Shown: piece by piece, positions 25,382-35,037 of the stretch | Layout: each line of letters begins with the position of its first letter | How positions within the stretch are numbered: position 1 is the first letter of the stretch | NCBI RefSeq assembly: GCF_014982785.1 | Contig: NZ_JADCKB010000012.1 | Location: 36,337-100,336 of the forward strand | Length of the DNA: 64,000 nt | Direction of reading: 5' to 3' | Origin: Ructibacterium gallinarum | Lineage (GTDB): Bacteria > Bacillota > Clostridia > Monoglobales > Monoglobaceae | Translations under genes and position numbers: made by a program | Notes under the pieces: generated by a model | What the model saw: the letters and a program-made list of their open reading frames with translations, nothing else | Databases searched by the model: none | Told to the model about the DNA's origin: nothing

Positions 25382-25864
25382 ATGGAAAGTCTGTATGCAT
25401 TTGAGGTTAAGCATGCAACGGAGGAGGATATTCCTGCCATTCATAAGATAACAAAAGATGCATTTTTGAAATATTGTGAGATGGCGGAATTGGATTATGA
25501 TATTGAGGCGCTCAATGAAACCTATGAGGACATCCGCCGGGATATCGAAGAAAAAAATGTATTTGTGGTCCGGATCGATGATGAACCGGTTGGCGCAGTG
25601 CGTGTGGAATTGCTGCCTGACGGCGAGGCGTATCTGAGCCGGTTTGCGGTGGCGTCTCATCACCGTAACAACGGTATTGGTAAAATATTAATGAATGTGG
25701 TGGATAAGATCATGAAAGAACATCATGTTCACATTCTGCGTTTGCACACTGCGGCAAAGGTGGCGGCGCTGATCCGTTTTTACTATGGCAGAGGGTTTTA
25801 CATTGCCAGTGTAGAGAACAGCCGGGGCTATCCCAGAGCGGAATTGATCAAGGAATACGACTAA
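25382..25864 (+). CDS. GNAT-family N-acetyltransferase
   Basis: 160 residues with a single GNAT fold: [17 protein letters not shown] at the N-terminus, [22 protein letters not shown] as the central strands, the acetyl-CoA binding loop [13 protein letters not shown] (R-x-x-G-x-G), and [10 protein letters not shown] near the end. Substrate unknown. It is separated from argF by a small hairpin (GCATTCCC 25322-25329 with 25338-25345, no U run), so it may be partly co-transcribed with argDF, but an arginine-related role is not shown. Confidence 0.8.
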   Translation: MESLYAFEVKHATEEDIPAIHKITKDAFLKYCEMAELDYDIEALNETYEDIRRDIEEKNVFVVRIDDEPVGAVRVELLPDGEAYLSRFAVASHHRNNGIGKILMNVVDKIMKEHHVHILRLHTAAKVAALIRFYYGRGFYIASVENSRGYPRAELIKEYD

Positions 25865-25928
25865 TGGAGTATGGACTTCCCGGGTTTGGGGAAGCCTGTT
25901 GATATATGGCAGAGAAAGGAAGATACCA

Positions 25929-27308
25929 ATGAAAATCAAAGAGTTGTTTGCCGGCCAGGCGGAAGATGGTAAAAGCGTAGAGGTCTGCGGCTGGGTACGA
26001 ACCCTGCGCGTGTCAAAAAATTTTGGATTTATCGAGCTCAATGACGGCTCTTATTTTAAGAATCTGCAGGTTGTAATTGAGGCGGAGAAGCTGGAGAACT
26101 TTGCGGAAATCTCCAAGCAAAACGTGGGAGCGGCCCTGCGGGTCAGCGGTGTTTTGGCGCTGACGCCGGAGGCAAAGCAGCCCTTTGAGGTAAAAGCGGA
26201 CCGGGTAGAGATCGAAGGGGTCAGCGCACCGGAATATCCGCTGCAGAAGAAGCGGCACTCCTTTGAATACCTGCGCACCATTCCTCATCTGCGGGCGCGG
26301 ACCAATACTTTTTCCGCAGTGTTTCGTGTGCGGTCGCTGGTGGCCTTTGCCATTCATAAATTCTTTAATGAGCGTGGCTTTGTGTATGTGCATACGCCGC
26401 TGATCACCGGCAGCGACTGTGAGGGTGCGGGCGAGATGTTCCAGGTAACCACGCTGGATCAGGACAACCTGCCCCGGGATGAACAGGGCAAGGTGGATTA
26501 CAGCAAAGATTTCTTTGGACGCCGCACTTCTTTGACGGTCAGCGGACAGTTAGAAGGCGAAGATTTTGCCATGGCCTTTGGGGATATCTATACCTTTGGA
26601 CCCACCTTTCGGGCGGAAAACTCCAATACCACCCGGCACGCGGCGGAATTTTGGATGATCGAGCCGGAAATCGCCTTTGCGGACTTAAATGATGATATGC
26701 GCCTTGCGGAGGATATGCTCAAGTATATCATCCGGTACGTATTGGAAAATGCCCCGGAGGAAATGCAGTTCTTTAACAGCTTTGTGGACAAAGGCCTGCT
26801 TGAGCGGCTTGACAATGTGGTGAACAATGAATTTGGCCATGTAACCTATACCGAAGCGATAGAGCTTCTTGAAAAAAGCGGAAAGAATTTTGAATACCCG
26901 GTGTCCTGGGGCATGGATCTTCAAACCGAGCACGAGCGGTATCTGACGGAAGAAGTGTTTAAGAAGCCGATTTTCGTGACCGACTATCCAAAGGAGATCA
27001 AGGCCTTTTATATGCGGCTCAATGACGATGGTAAAACGGTTGCGGCCATGGATTGTCTGGTTCCCGGTATTGGTGAAATTATCGGCGGAAGCCAGAGAGA
27101 AGAACGGCTGGATGTACTCTGCGAGAGAATGAAGGAAATGGGGCTTGCAGAAGATGATTACAGCCACTATTTGGATCTGCGCCGGTACGGCGGCACCAAA
27201 CACGCAGGCTATGGTCTGGGTTTTGAACGTGCCATTATGTATCTTACCGGCATGAGCAATATTCGAGACGTACTGCCCTATCCCAGAACGGTAAACAGCC
27301 TGTATTAA
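25929..27308 (+). CDS. asnS: Asparaginyl-tRNA synthetase
   Basis: 459 residues from the ATG at 25929 behind AAAGGAAG. N-terminal OB-fold anticodon-binding domain ([25 protein letters not shown]) then the class II catalytic core: motif 1 region around [28 protein letters not shown], motif 2 [21 protein letters not shown] and motif 3 [30 protein letters not shown] and the [11 protein letters not shown] ending separate AsnRS from AspRS. A small hairpin lies between the acetyltransferase and this gene, but no T-box leader is visible. Confidence 0.95.
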   Translation: MKIKELFAGQAEDGKSVEVCGWVRTLRVSKNFGFIELNDGSYFKNLQVVIEAEKLENFAEISKQNVGAALRVSGVLALTPEAKQPFEVKADRVEIEGVSAPEYPLQKKRHSFEYLRTIPHLRARTNTFSAVFRVRSLVAFAIHKFFNERGFVYVHTPLITGSDCEGAGEMFQVTTLDQDNLPRDEQGKVDYSKDFFGRRTSLTVSGQLEGEDFAMAFGDIYTFGPTFRAENSNTTRHAAEFWMIEPEIAFADLNDDMRLAEDMLKYIIRYVLENAPEEMQFFNSFVDKGLLERLDNVVNNEFGHVTYTEAIELLEKSGKNFEYPVSWGMDLQTEHERYLTEEVFKKPIFVTDYPKEIKAFYMRLNDDGKTVAAMDCLVPGIGEIIGGSQREERLDVLCERMKEMGLAEDDYSHYLDLRRYGGTKHAGYGLGFERAIMYLTGMSNIRDVLPYPRTVNSLY

Positions 27309-27342
27309 TATAGACTTTGAAAAAGAAACGGAGAGAATAGCA

Positions 27343-28155
27343 ATGATTTTCGGAATACCCATTTGGCGGATCATCTTAATCATCACTCTGATTTTTCTGG
27401 TAATTAAACGTGCGGATCTGGTTGCGGCTGTCGGCCGGGTGAAATACGGCAAGCGCCAATTTCCGGAAGCAATGAAGATTTTTAAAATTGCGGATAAGAT
27501 TGGAAATTTGAATATCAGCAACAAGATTACCCTGGGTTATGTCTGTCTGCGCTGCGGCGCACTGGAGGAAGCGCGGAAGAACCTGCGGCTTTGTCTGTCC
27601 CTGACCAAACGGGACAGTGCCGACCGGAATCAGGTGAAAAACCTGCTGGCATTGGTCAGCTGGAAAGAGGGAAACCTCAGCGATGCCATTGAAGAACTGG
27701 AAGAGGTGATTGCGTCTGGATATAAAAATACGGTGATTTACCAGAATTTAGGGATTTTGTATAACCTCAGCGGAGATAAGGAAAAAGCCCTTGCTTTTAA
27801 CAAGGAAGGCTATGAATATAACAGTGATGACCATATCATCTGTGACAATCTGGCAGATGCCTACGCAATCAACGGTGAATACGAAAAGGCCGCGGAGATT
27901 TATGCCGCGTTGATGGAACAGGATCCGCCGCCCCGGTTCCCGGAGGCGTATTACGGATATGGCAAGGTGCTGATTGCTCTGGGAAGAAAAGAAGAGGGTG
28001 TTGCCATGATTGAAAAATCATTGACCAAACCGTTTTCCTATCTCAGCATTTGTCCCCGTGAGGAAATTGAGGAGCTTTGCCGCAGTTACGGCGGTCAGGT
28101 TCCGCCGCTGGAGACAGAAGCCGAAGTCACAGCGAAAGCCAAAAAGGAAAAATAA
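27343..28155 (+). CDS. Membrane-anchored TPR-repeat protein
   Basis: 270 residues. One N-terminal hydrophobic segment (IWRIILIITLIFLVI, residues 6-20) anchors a cytoplasmic or external domain built from tetratricopeptide repeats: KYGKRQFPEAMKIFKIADKIG, CGALEEARKNLRLCLSLTK, WKEGNLSDAIEELEEVIASG, LSGDKEKALAFNKEGYEYN, NGEYEKAAEIYAALMEQ and a last pair ending near 235. The tail is Glu/Lys rich. TPRs mediate protein contacts; the partner is unknown. It starts 34 bases after asnS and is followed by a strong terminator. Confidence 0.8.
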   Translation: MIFGIPIWRIILIITLIFLVIKRADLVAAVGRVKYGKRQFPEAMKIFKIADKIGNLNISNKITLGYVCLRCGALEEARKNLRLCLSLTKRDSADRNQVKNLLALVSWKEGNLSDAIEELEEVIASGYKNTVIYQNLGILYNLSGDKEKALAFNKEGYEYNSDDHIICDNLADAYAINGEYEKAAEIYAALMEQDPPPRFPEAYYGYGKVLIALGRKEEGVAMIEKSLTKPFSYLSICPREEIEELCRSYGGQVPPLETEAEVTAKAKKEK

Positions 28156-28231
28156 TAGAAGCTGGGCATGGATCCGGAAACCAAAAAAGAAAAAACAACT
28201 ATTGATAAAACATGTTTTGAACAGGATAAGA

Positions 28232-28270
28232 AAGCCCCGCCGGGAAGATTGCTTCCGGCGGGGCTTGTTG
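28232..28270 (+). terminator. Terminator after the TPR gene
   Basis: A perfect 12-bp stem (AAGCCCCGCCGG at 28232-28243 with 28255-28266) and an 11-nt loop, followed by GTTGTTTT. Confidence 0.85.
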
Positions 28271-28293
28271 TTTTAGAAGAATCATTTAAATCG

Positions 28294-28436
28294 GAGCAAC
28301 GCTCCTGCTAAGCTTGCTTAAAGCAGAGCTTGCGACAGATTGCAACTAGCACAGGAGCGTTAGCTCTTCAGGGTTTTAGAGGGAGATGATACCTCCCTCT
28401 GAAACCCTGAAATGGAATCCGCCGCCTACGAGGCGG
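28294..28436. repeat. Structured intergenic palindromic element
   Basis: Between convergent genes lies a set of nested inverted repeats. GAGCAACGCTCCTG (28294-28307) pairs with 28352-28366 with one bulge, enclosing AAGCT/AGCTT and TGCTT/AAGCA hairpins. Then comes an 18-bp stem (28368-28385 with 28393-28410, one G-U or mismatch, 7-nt loop), and a CCGCCT/AGGCGG hairpin about 28420-28436. No open frame of note and no T run. It could be a mobile palindromic repeat or a structured RNA. Confidence 0.6.
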
Positions 28437-28454
28437 TGAACATCTGTGCTTAGG

Positions 28455-29297
28455 TTACAGGATTTTGCTCACATGTCTGGTCACATGGCAGCTGATATTG
28501 ACGGCACATGGCATACCGGCAATGTGGGTGGGAAAGGTTTCCACCTGCACGCCCAGTGCAGTGGTCACGCCGCCAAAACCCTGAGGGCCGATGTCAAGGC
28601 CGTTGATCTTTTCAAGCAAGGTTTTTTCAAGCTCTGCATAATAGGGATCCGGGTTTTGGGATCCAATCTCCCGCAAAAGGGCGGATTTGGCAAGGAGGGC
28701 ACATTTTTCAAAGGTGCCGCCGATCCCCACGCCCACAACCAGAGGCGGGCAGGGATTGCCCCCTGCAATCCGCACGGTTTCTACTACAAAATCAATAATG
28801 CCTTCTAGTCCCTCAGAGGGTTTGAGCATTTTGATCCGGCTCATGTTTTCGCTTCCAAAGCCCTTGGGAGCGAGCTCAATTTCCAGCCGATCACCGGGGA
28901 CGATCTCCGTGTGGATCACCGCCGGGGTATTGTCGCCGGTGTTACCTCGGCGAATCGGGTCGGCTACCACCGATTTTCGCAGATACCCTTCGGCATAGCC
29001 TTTGCGCACGCCCTCGTTGATGGCGTCGGTCAAAAGCCCGCCGGTGATATGTACCTCCTGCCCCAGCTTCAGGAAGAAGACAGCCATTCCCGTATCCTGG
29101 CAGATGGGGATTTGCTCTTCCTTTGCAATTTCCGCATTTTTCAAAATATCGGTCAGCATGGATTTGGCGGTTTCGTTGGTTTCACGTGCAAGGCCCTGCT
29201 TTAGGGCACAGTGCACGTCAGCGTTTAGGTTGCAGTTGGCCTCAATGCACATATCCCTGACGGTTTGTATGATTTGTTCAGCGGTAATCTCTCTCAT
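28455..29297 (-). CDS. Class I fumarate hydratase alpha subunit
   Basis: 280 residues. The alpha subunit of the two-subunit, oxygen-sensitive [4Fe-4S] fumarase (also tartrate dehydratase alpha), interconverting fumarate and malate. Cluster cysteines are seen in PICQDTGMAVF, in FEKCALLAK, and in the NPCPPLVVGVGIGG stretch; KGFGSENMS and GPQGFGGVTTALG are further family motifs. Length is typical for a separate alpha subunit. The beta subunit that normally follows is absent: the next thing downstream is the structured element, and upstream is valS with a 12-base gap. With citrate synthase at 50 kb it suggests a partial TCA pathway. Confidence 0.85.
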   Translation of the reverse strand: MREITAEQIIQTVRDMCIEANCNLNADVHCALKQGLARETNETAKSMLTDILKNAEIAKEEQIPICQDTGMAVFFLKLGQEVHITGGLLTDAINEGVRKGYAEGYLRKSVVADPIRRGNTGDNTPAVIHTEIVPGDRLEIELAPKGFGSENMSRIKMLKPSEGLEGIIDFVVETVRIAGGNPCPPLVVGVGIGGTFEKCALLAKSALLREIGSQNPDPYYAELEKTLLEKINGLDIGPQGFGGVTTALGVQVETFPTHIAGMPCAVNISCHVTRHVSKIL

Positions 29298-29309
29298 GAC
29301 AGCCTCCGG

Positions 29310-31937
29310 TTATTGCAGTTTTGCCAGGCTTTCCATTACGGTTTCCAGCATGGCCTTATATTTTTCGCCTTTTTTGCGTTCTTCCTCTACCACGGCGGCG
29401 GGGGCTTTTTCCGTAAAGCCCTTGTTGTTCAGCTTGCCCTCTACCCGTTTGATCTCATTTTCCAGACGGGTCTTTTCTTTATTCAGCCGGGCGGTTTCTT
29501 TTTCTTTGTCTACCAATTCATCCAGCGGCAGAAGCAATTCCGCACCGGGAGCTGCTACCGAAACGGCGTTTTCCGGAACGCCGGAGTGGTCTTTTTGAAT
29601 CAGAACCTCACTGGCAGATGCCAGTTTGGTGTAAAACGGAATGCCGGCGGTAAAGACGGCTTCCTTATCAGTGACGATATATAAGGTGGATTTCTTCGAG
29701 GGCGGAACATTCATTTCACTGCGAATGTTGCGCAGACCCTTGATGGATTCCATAATCATCTGCATATCTGCCTGTGCGGCTTCGTTTTGGAAGGCCGGAT
29801 TGTATACGGGGAAAGCGGAAATCATAATGCTTTCGCCTTCATGGGGCAGGGCCTGCCAGATTTCCTCGGTGATAAAGGGCATAAAGGGATGCAGCAGCTT
29901 TAAGGTGTTTGACAGAACATAGGTCAGTACCTGCTGTGCAGTCTTGCTGTTTTCTCCGCCCTCAGAGAACCGGGGTTTTACCAATTCGATATACCAGTCG
30001 CAGAAGCTGTCCCAAATAAAGTCATAAAGCTTAGAAACCGCAATGCCCAGCTCGTATTTGTCAAGGTTCTCGGTTACTTCTTTGACCAGCTCATTGTATT
30101 CGTGCAGAATCCAGCGATCTTCCAGATGCAGGGCATCCGGTTGAGGGAGGGAGCAGGTGTCAATATCAAGATTCATCAGTACAAACCGGGAAGCGTTCCA
30201 GATCTTGTTGGCAAAGTTCCGGCTTGCCTCCACCCGTTCCATGTAAAAACGCATGTCATTGCCCGGCGAGTTTCCGGTGGCAAGGGTAAAACGCAGGGCG
30301 TCTGCACCGTATTTGTCAATAATCTCCAGCGGGTCAATACCGTTACCTAAGGATTTGCTCATTTTCCGGCCTTGGGAATCCCGTACCAGCCCGTGAATAT
30401 AGACGTGCTTAAAGGGAACTTCTCCCATATGCTCAAGGCCGGAGAACATCATGCGGGCCACCCAGAAAAAGATGATGTCATAGCCGGTAACCAGCGTATC
30501 GGTGGGATAAAAATAAGCAAGTTCTTTGGTTTTTTCCGGCCAGCCCAGGGTGGAAAACGGCCAGAGCGCAGAGCTGAACCAGGTATCCAGCACGTCCTCG
30601 TCCTGTTTCATGCTGCCGCCGCATTTGGGGCAGATGGTGACGTCTTCTTTGGAAACCACCGTTTCTCCGCAGTCCTGACAGTAATAGGCGGGAATCCGGT
30701 GTCCCCACCAAAGCTGACGGGAGATGCACCAGTCATGCACATTCTCCATCCAGTGGAGATAGGTCTTGGAAAACCGATCCGGAACAAACCGGGTTCTGCC
30801 GTCAATAACGGCCTGCATGGCAGGCTCAGCCAGCGGCGCCATTTTGACAAACCACTGTTTGGAGGTAATAGGCTCTACGGTCGTGCCACAGCGATAGCAC
30901 TGACCCACGTTGTGGGTGTGGGGAACCACCTTGACCAAAAGGCCCGCATCCTCCAAGTCTTTAACAATGGCTTTTCTGGCTTCATAGCGGTCCATACCCT
31001 CATATTTTCCGCCGAAGCTGTTGATGGTAGCGTCATCGTTTAATACTTTGATTTGTTCCAAGTTGTGCCGCAGGCCTACTTCAAAGTCGTTGGGATCGTG
31101 GGCCGGGGTGATTTTCACACAGCCGGTACCAAATTCCATATCCACATATTCATCGGCAATCACCGGGATCTCTCTGCCCACCAGCGGCAGAATCAGCATT
31201 TTACCCACCAGCGACTTGTATCTTTCATCGTCCGGGTGTACGGCTACTGCCGTATCGCCGAGTAAGGTCTCGGGGCGGGTGGTGGCAATTTCTACAAAGC
31301 CGCTGCCGTCCTTGAGCGGGTATTTGATATGCCAGAAAAAGCCGTCCTGCTCAGCATATTCCACCTCTGCGTCAGACAGGGCGGTGGTACAGCTGGGGCA
31401 CCAGTTGATGATCCGGTTTCCCTGATAGATCAGACCCTTGTGATAGAGATTGACAAACACTTCTTTGACGGCCTTGCTGCAGCCTTCGTCCATGGTAAAG
31501 CGTTCCCGGTCCCAGTCGCAGGAACAGCCGATCTTTTTCAGCTGGTTGATGATGCGGCTGCCGAACTTTTCTTTCCATGCCCATACCCGATTTAAAAATT
31601 CTTCCCGGCCAAGGTCATACCGGGTCAGATGTTCATTGACCCGAAGGTCCTCTTCCACCTTGATCTGTGTGGCAATGCCAGCATGGTCCGTACCCGGAAT
31701 CCAAAGGGCGTTATAGCCCTGCATCCGCTTGGCACGGATCAATATATCCTGAAAGGTTTCGTCCAGGGCATGTCCCATATGCAGCTGCCCTGTGACGTTG
31801 GGCGGCGGAATGACGATGGTAAACGGTTTTTTGCTCTCATCGACTTCTGCATGGAAATACCCTTTGTCCACCCAGTTTTGATAAATACGTTCCTCGACCT
31901 GTTTGGGGTCATAGGTTTTTGGCAGCTCTTTGCCCAT
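29310..31937 (-). CDS. valS: Valyl-tRNA synthetase
   Basis: 875 residues, class I synthetase. HIGH signature as [12 protein letters not shown] near residue 50, the editing (CP1) domain with [17 protein letters not shown], the KMSKS loop [14 protein letters not shown] near residue 525, the anticodon-binding helical domain and a C-terminal coiled coil ([18 protein letters not shown]), characteristic of ValRS. TTTTGGTTTGTT-like T-box elements are not seen; a sigma-A promoter lies 55 bases upstream. The fumarase alpha gene follows with a 12-base gap, so the two should be co-transcribed. Confidence 0.96.
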   Translation of the reverse strand: MGKELPKTYDPKQVEERIYQNWVDKGYFHAEVDESKKPFTIVIPPPNVTGQLHMGHALDETFQDILIRAKRMQGYNALWIPGTDHAGIATQIKVEEDLRVNEHLTRYDLGREEFLNRVWAWKEKFGSRIINQLKKIGCSCDWDRERFTMDEGCSKAVKEVFVNLYHKGLIYQGNRIINWCPSCTTALSDAEVEYAEQDGFFWHIKYPLKDGSGFVEIATTRPETLLGDTAVAVHPDDERYKSLVGKMLILPLVGREIPVIADEYVDMEFGTGCVKITPAHDPNDFEVGLRHNLEQIKVLNDDATINSFGGKYEGMDRYEARKAIVKDLEDAGLLVKVVPHTHNVGQCYRCGTTVEPITSKQWFVKMAPLAEPAMQAVIDGRTRFVPDRFSKTYLHWMENVHDWCISRQLWWGHRIPAYYCQDCGETVVSKEDVTICPKCGGSMKQDEDVLDTWFSSALWPFSTLGWPEKTKELAYFYPTDTLVTGYDIIFFWVARMMFSGLEHMGEVPFKHVYIHGLVRDSQGRKMSKSLGNGIDPLEIIDKYGADALRFTLATGNSPGNDMRFYMERVEASRNFANKIWNASRFVLMNLDIDTCSLPQPDALHLEDRWILHEYNELVKEVTENLDKYELGIAVSKLYDFIWDSFCDWYIELVKPRFSEGGENSKTAQQVLTYVLSNTLKLLHPFMPFITEEIWQALPHEGESIMISAFPVYNPAFQNEAAQADMQMIMESIKGLRNIRSEMNVPPSKKSTLYIVTDKEAVFTAGIPFYTKLASASEVLIQKDHSGVPENAVSVAAPGAELLLPLDELVDKEKETARLNKEKTRLENEIKRVEGKLNNKGFTEKAPAAVVEEERKKGEKYKAMLETVMESLAKLQ

Positions 31938-31991
31938 AACAATTGCTCCTCTCTGTTTGCATCCTAACTTCCATTCAAAATGAACCTATAT

Positions 31992-32020
31992 ATTATACCA
32001 TGGATACCCCACAGGTGCAA
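31992..32020 (-). promoter_or_regulatory. valS promoter
   Basis: On the - strand: TTGCAC (32020-32015), 17-bp spacer, perfect TATAAT (31997-31992). The resulting leader is about 50 bases, too short for a T-box. Confidence 0.8.
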
Positions 32021-32137
32021 GTCCTTTTTGATTTTGCTCTGGAATTTCTAAACGGCGGGATAACATTCTTAAGAAAATCGTTGAAAAAGTTTAGAAAATA
32101 TTTAGGTTTGTTTTAGAGAAAATATAAAACCCCGGTC

Positions 32138-32281
32138 TATAATAGGTATTGTCAGAAGGAAACAGAAATCGGACCGGTCGGTTTGAGCCTTGGGACAATA
32201 AGGCAGGCACAGCGGTGCCGGGGACATTGGCTCACAGTCTCCGCAGCCTGAAAAAAGTGAGCCGGAAAGGCGAGGAATCTC
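32138..32281 (+). promoter_or_regulatory. TATAAT box and structured 5' leader of the exported protein gene
   Basis: TATAAT at 32138-32143 lacks a good -35 at the right distance (TTGTTT is 24 bp away). The roughly 130-nt leader that follows can fold into GCCTT/AAGGC (32187-32191 with 32200-32204), GGCAC/GTGCC (32206-32210 with 32215-32219) and GGCTCAC/GTGAGCC (32229-32235 with 32257-32263) hairpins, and contains the palindrome GACCGGTC at 32172. AAAGGCGAGG precedes the ATG. I could not match it to a known riboswitch class. Confidence 0.45.
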
Positions 32282-33418
32282 ATGAAAGGATTTAAAAAAC
32301 ATAAGTATTTAAAAACAGCCCTTTGCTTTGGGGTGGGCGCAGTGCTATTGACCGCAGCGGCGTTTGCCAATTACGATAACGCGAGCGGTTACAGCGTCTG
32401 CAAGAACGCAGCCAAGCAGCTGCTTTTTGAAACCAATTTCAGTACGAATTATCAGGTTGCGGTCAAGCTGGACGGCAATCCGATAACGGAATCTAAGGGC
32501 GTATACCAGACCAACGGCGGCGGCAATCCGGCGCGGTATGATATGATGGAGAATGCCTATTATTATGAGCTGGGAGGCGAACCCAAAGTTTCGAAACGGG
32601 AGAGCATCCAGCAGGATGGTTTGAGCGTCTATGTTCACACCAATGAAGATGGAGAACAATACAGCAGCGCTAATAAAATTTATCCTAATATGGTAAACGG
32701 GGTAGAGGTCAACACCGATGACGGTTCCTTTATCGGCGGCGGCAGTGATATGGCAGAGAAAGCCATTACCTTTGGTGAGAAGCTGTGTGACACTTTGGTA
32801 GGGGATCTGAAAAACAGCATTATCCAGGTAGACTCTGCGGATGGCTTACGTACCTATCAGGCATCTTTGACCGGAAACCAGATGCCGGACTTGGTAGCAT
32901 CAGGTGTTTCGCTGGCGGTATCTTCTATCAAAAATTCTGTGGAAGTTTCCAGAGAATATCGGGAAGAGAACGGGTCTGCTGCGGACTATCAGAGTATCGA
33001 TGATATTTTGTATGACAGCATGTTTGCCGGTGGTGACCCGGTGATCGACAGTGCAAACGGCAGTATGACAGTGAACGAAAGCGGACTTCCGGTGCATGTA
33101 AACGGCAGTGTTTCCTTTACCGGTTTTGACGCACAGGGAAATGCTCATACCATGGAATTTACCCTCAATGCGGATTTCTCGGATTACGGCACTACTGCCA
33201 TTACGCCTATGGATATTTACGCCCTTCCGGATCTGCGGATTTTTGACAGAGGGGATAGCACCTATGTTATTAATATGGAAGCTTCCGAGGAGGAGCAGGC
33301 GGAGATCCGTGCGCAGGCGGAAGAAGAGGCTTCTTACGGCAATACGGTTCGGATTATTGACCAGAACGGAAAGGAACTGGCTGTGATGAACGGCGGGGAA
33401 AATTCTGGGGCGGAATAA
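32282..33418 (+). CDS. Exported protein of unknown function
   Basis: 378 residues. N-terminal signal sequence (MKGFKKHKYLKTALCF, hydrophobic core GVGAVLLTAAAFA, cleavage before NYDNASG). The mature part is acidic, Asn/Ser/Gly rich and beta-like, with repeated short strands (YQVAVKLDGNPITESKGVYQ, FTGFDAQGNAHTMEFTLNADF) and a Glu-rich C-terminal helix (EASEEEQAEIRAQAEEEA). No catalytic motif, SLH domain or sortase signal is visible; the only Cys residues are two near the mature N-terminus and in KLCDTL. The beta-strand pattern is reminiscent of lipoprotein-carrier-like sandwich folds, but that is only an impression. It sits alone behind a structured leader and just upstream of an ABC transporter/two-component set. 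Confidence 0.6.
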   Translation: MKGFKKHKYLKTALCFGVGAVLLTAAAFANYDNASGYSVCKNAAKQLLFETNFSTNYQVAVKLDGNPITESKGVYQTNGGGNPARYDMMENAYYYELGGEPKVSKRESIQQDGLSVYVHTNEDGEQYSSANKIYPNMVNGVEVNTDDGSFIGGGSDMAEKAITFGEKLCDTLVGDLKNSIIQVDSADGLRTYQASLTGNQMPDLVASGVSLAVSSIKNSVEVSREYREENGSAADYQSIDDILYDSMFAGGDPVIDSANGSMTVNESGLPVHVNGSVSFTGFDAQGNAHTMEFTLNADFSDYGTTAITPMDIYALPDLRIFDRGDSTYVINMEASEEEQAEIRAQAEEEASYGNTVRIIDQNGKELAVMNGGENSGAE

Positions 33419-33459
33419 TAAGAAAAGCAAAACAAAAACCCTTCCAAATATATAATGCG

Positions 33460-33486
33460 AAACAGAGCCAAATTTCGGCTCTGTTT
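33460..33486 (+). terminator. Terminator after the exported protein gene
   Basis: AAACAGAGCC (33460-33469) with GGCTCTGTTT (33477-33486), 7-nt loop, ending in a short T run. Confidence 0.75.
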
Positions 33487-33533
33487 TGCGGCGTACAGAT
33501 AAAATGGCCGCAAGCGGCGGATTGGAGAGAGAT

Positions 33534-34268
33534 ATGGAGCATGTACTTGAAATCAGGAATTTAAAAAAGCTGTATAAAAACGGCCGCGGCGTGGAAGAAG
33601 TGAATCTCACGGTAGACCGGGGTGATGTGGTGGGACTGCTTGGCCCCAACGGTTCCGGAAAGACTACCACCATGCGGGTGGTGACTGGACTTTCCGTGCC
33701 AAATTCCGGCACAGTCAAAATTTTTGGCACAGAGATTCAGGAAGACCATGAAAAGGCGATGGAGAAGGTGGGGTGTCTGATTGAGATGCCTGCTCTTTAT
33801 GGGAATTTGACGGCGTGGCAAAATTTGAAAATGGCGGCGCGTTATTATGACAATGTAGATAACGACCGGATCCGATATATTTTGACCCTGGTGCATCTGG
33901 ATCGGTATCGGAATGACAAAGCGGGACGGTTTTCTTTGGGAATGAAACAGCGGCTGGGTCTTGCCCTTGCCCTGCTGTCGGATCCGGAGCTGGTGATTTT
34001 GGACGAGCCGGCAAACGGCCTTGATATTGAAGGAATTATTCAGGTGCGGGAAATTATTACCAAGCTTGCCGCAGAGCGTGGCGTGACCTTTTTGGTGTCC
34101 AGTCATATTGCGTCGGAACTAGAGAAAACCTGCAACAAGGTTGCGGTTCTGCATGAGGGCCAAATGCTGACCTTTGAGCCAATGGAAAAAGCGCTGGAAT
34201 TCCAGCCCACGCTGGAGGATTATTTTCTGTTCGTAGTCCGGGAAAAGAGAGGGGGTGTCGTACTGTGA
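33534..34268 (+). CDS. ABC transporter ATP-binding protein
   Basis: 244 residues from the ATG at 33534 behind GGAGAG. Walker A LGPNGSGKTTT (about residues 38-48), signature SLGMKQRLGLALAL, Walker B ELVILDEPANGLD, H-loop SSHIASE. The style matches the BcrA/lantibiotic-immunity and DRI-type ATPases that pair with a six-helix permease. Overlaps the permease gene by four bases (GTGA), so translation is coupled. A histidine kinase and response regulator follow, an arrangement often used to sense and resist envelope-active peptides. Confidence 0.88.
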   Translation: MEHVLEIRNLKKLYKNGRGVEEVNLTVDRGDVVGLLGPNGSGKTTTMRVVTGLSVPNSGTVKIFGTEIQEDHEKAMEKVGCLIEMPALYGNLTAWQNLKMAARYYDNVDNDRIRYILTLVHLDRYRNDKAGRFSLGMKQRLGLALALLSDPELVILDEPANGLDIEGIIQVREIITKLAAERGVTFLVSSHIASELEKTCNKVAVLHEGQMLTFEPMEKALEFQPTLEDYFLFVVREKRGGVVL

Positions 34269-35011
34269 AAAAGTTTTTTGTTTCGGTAATCAACGAGTGC
34301 ACCAAGCTGCTGCACAGGAAGAAGTATCTGGTATTTTTGCTGATTGGGATCGCCATCAGTCTGTTTAATGTTTTGGGAAAGACGGTGGTCGGCAGGCTGA
34401 GCGGCGGCAGCTTTAATATTTCCGGATCCAGTGCCCCTATGGCTATGATGACCCTGTTTATTGAATTTTTGATTCCGCTGGTTGTTATGATGGCGGTGTG
34501 CGATCTGTTCTCCACCGAATATCAGGAAATGACCATGAAGGCCGTTTTAATCCGGCCGGTAAGCCGGATTAAAATTTATGCGTCCAAATTGACAGCGGTG
34601 ACCCTGCTTGCGCTGGTGTATTTGTTGGTACTGTTTGCGGCTTCCGGCGTTTTGGATTTGCTGATTGCGGGGAAAATCCGAAGCCTGGGTTACGCATTTT
34701 TTGCCTATCTTTTGGACATTGTCCCCATGTTTGTGGTTATTTTAATGGCGGCTTTTATCAATCAGATTGGAAAAGGCTCGACATTGGCCATGTTTTTGTG
34801 TATAATAGTCTATGGAGTGTTATACGTTGCAGGTATCTTTATTCCCAATCTGAGCGGAATGCTGTTTACCGGATACATGAAATGGCACAGCCTTTGGCTG
34901 GGGCATATGCTCCCTGTTGGTGCGCTCACGGCAAAAACCGCATTGCTGGCGGGATATGCACTGGTATTTTTCAGCGGCGGCTATTATTTATTCCTGCGGC
35001 GTGAGATTTAA
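34265..35011 (+). CDS. ABC-2 type transporter permease
   Basis: 248 residues starting at GTG 34265. About six hydrophobic segments: residues 20-40 (YLVFLLIGIAISLFNVLG), 60-85 (MAMMTLFIEFLIPLVVMMAV), 110-135, 145-165, 175-195 and 220-240. The cytoplasmic signature FSTEYQEMTMKAVLIRPVSR is the region that contacts the ATPase in ABC-2 permeases. Together with the upstream ATPase it forms an exporter; likely substrates are antimicrobial peptides or other envelope-active compounds, inferred only from the two-component system behind it. Confidence 0.82.
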   Translation: MKKFFVSVINECTKLLHRKKYLVFLLIGIAISLFNVLGKTVVGRLSGGSFNISGSSAPMAMMTLFIEFLIPLVVMMAVCDLFSTEYQEMTMKAVLIRPVSRIKIYASKLTAVTLLALVYLLVLFAASGVLDLLIAGKIRSLGYAFFAYLLDIVPMFVVILMAAFINQIGKGSTLAMFLCIIVYGVLYVAGIFIPNLSGMLFTGYMKWHSLWLGHMLPVGALTAKTALLAGYALVFFSGGYYLFLRREI

Positions 35012-35037
35012 CAAAATGGTCCAAAGAAGGTGATCCT

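Noticed and set aside
28168..28311. Possible 47-codon gene after the TPR gene
   Set aside because: It runs straight through the strong terminator hairpin and into the palindromic element and has no convincing ribosome site.
31938..32140. T-box leader for valS
   Set aside because: The promoter is only about 50 bases before the start codon, leaving no room for specifier and antiterminator structures.
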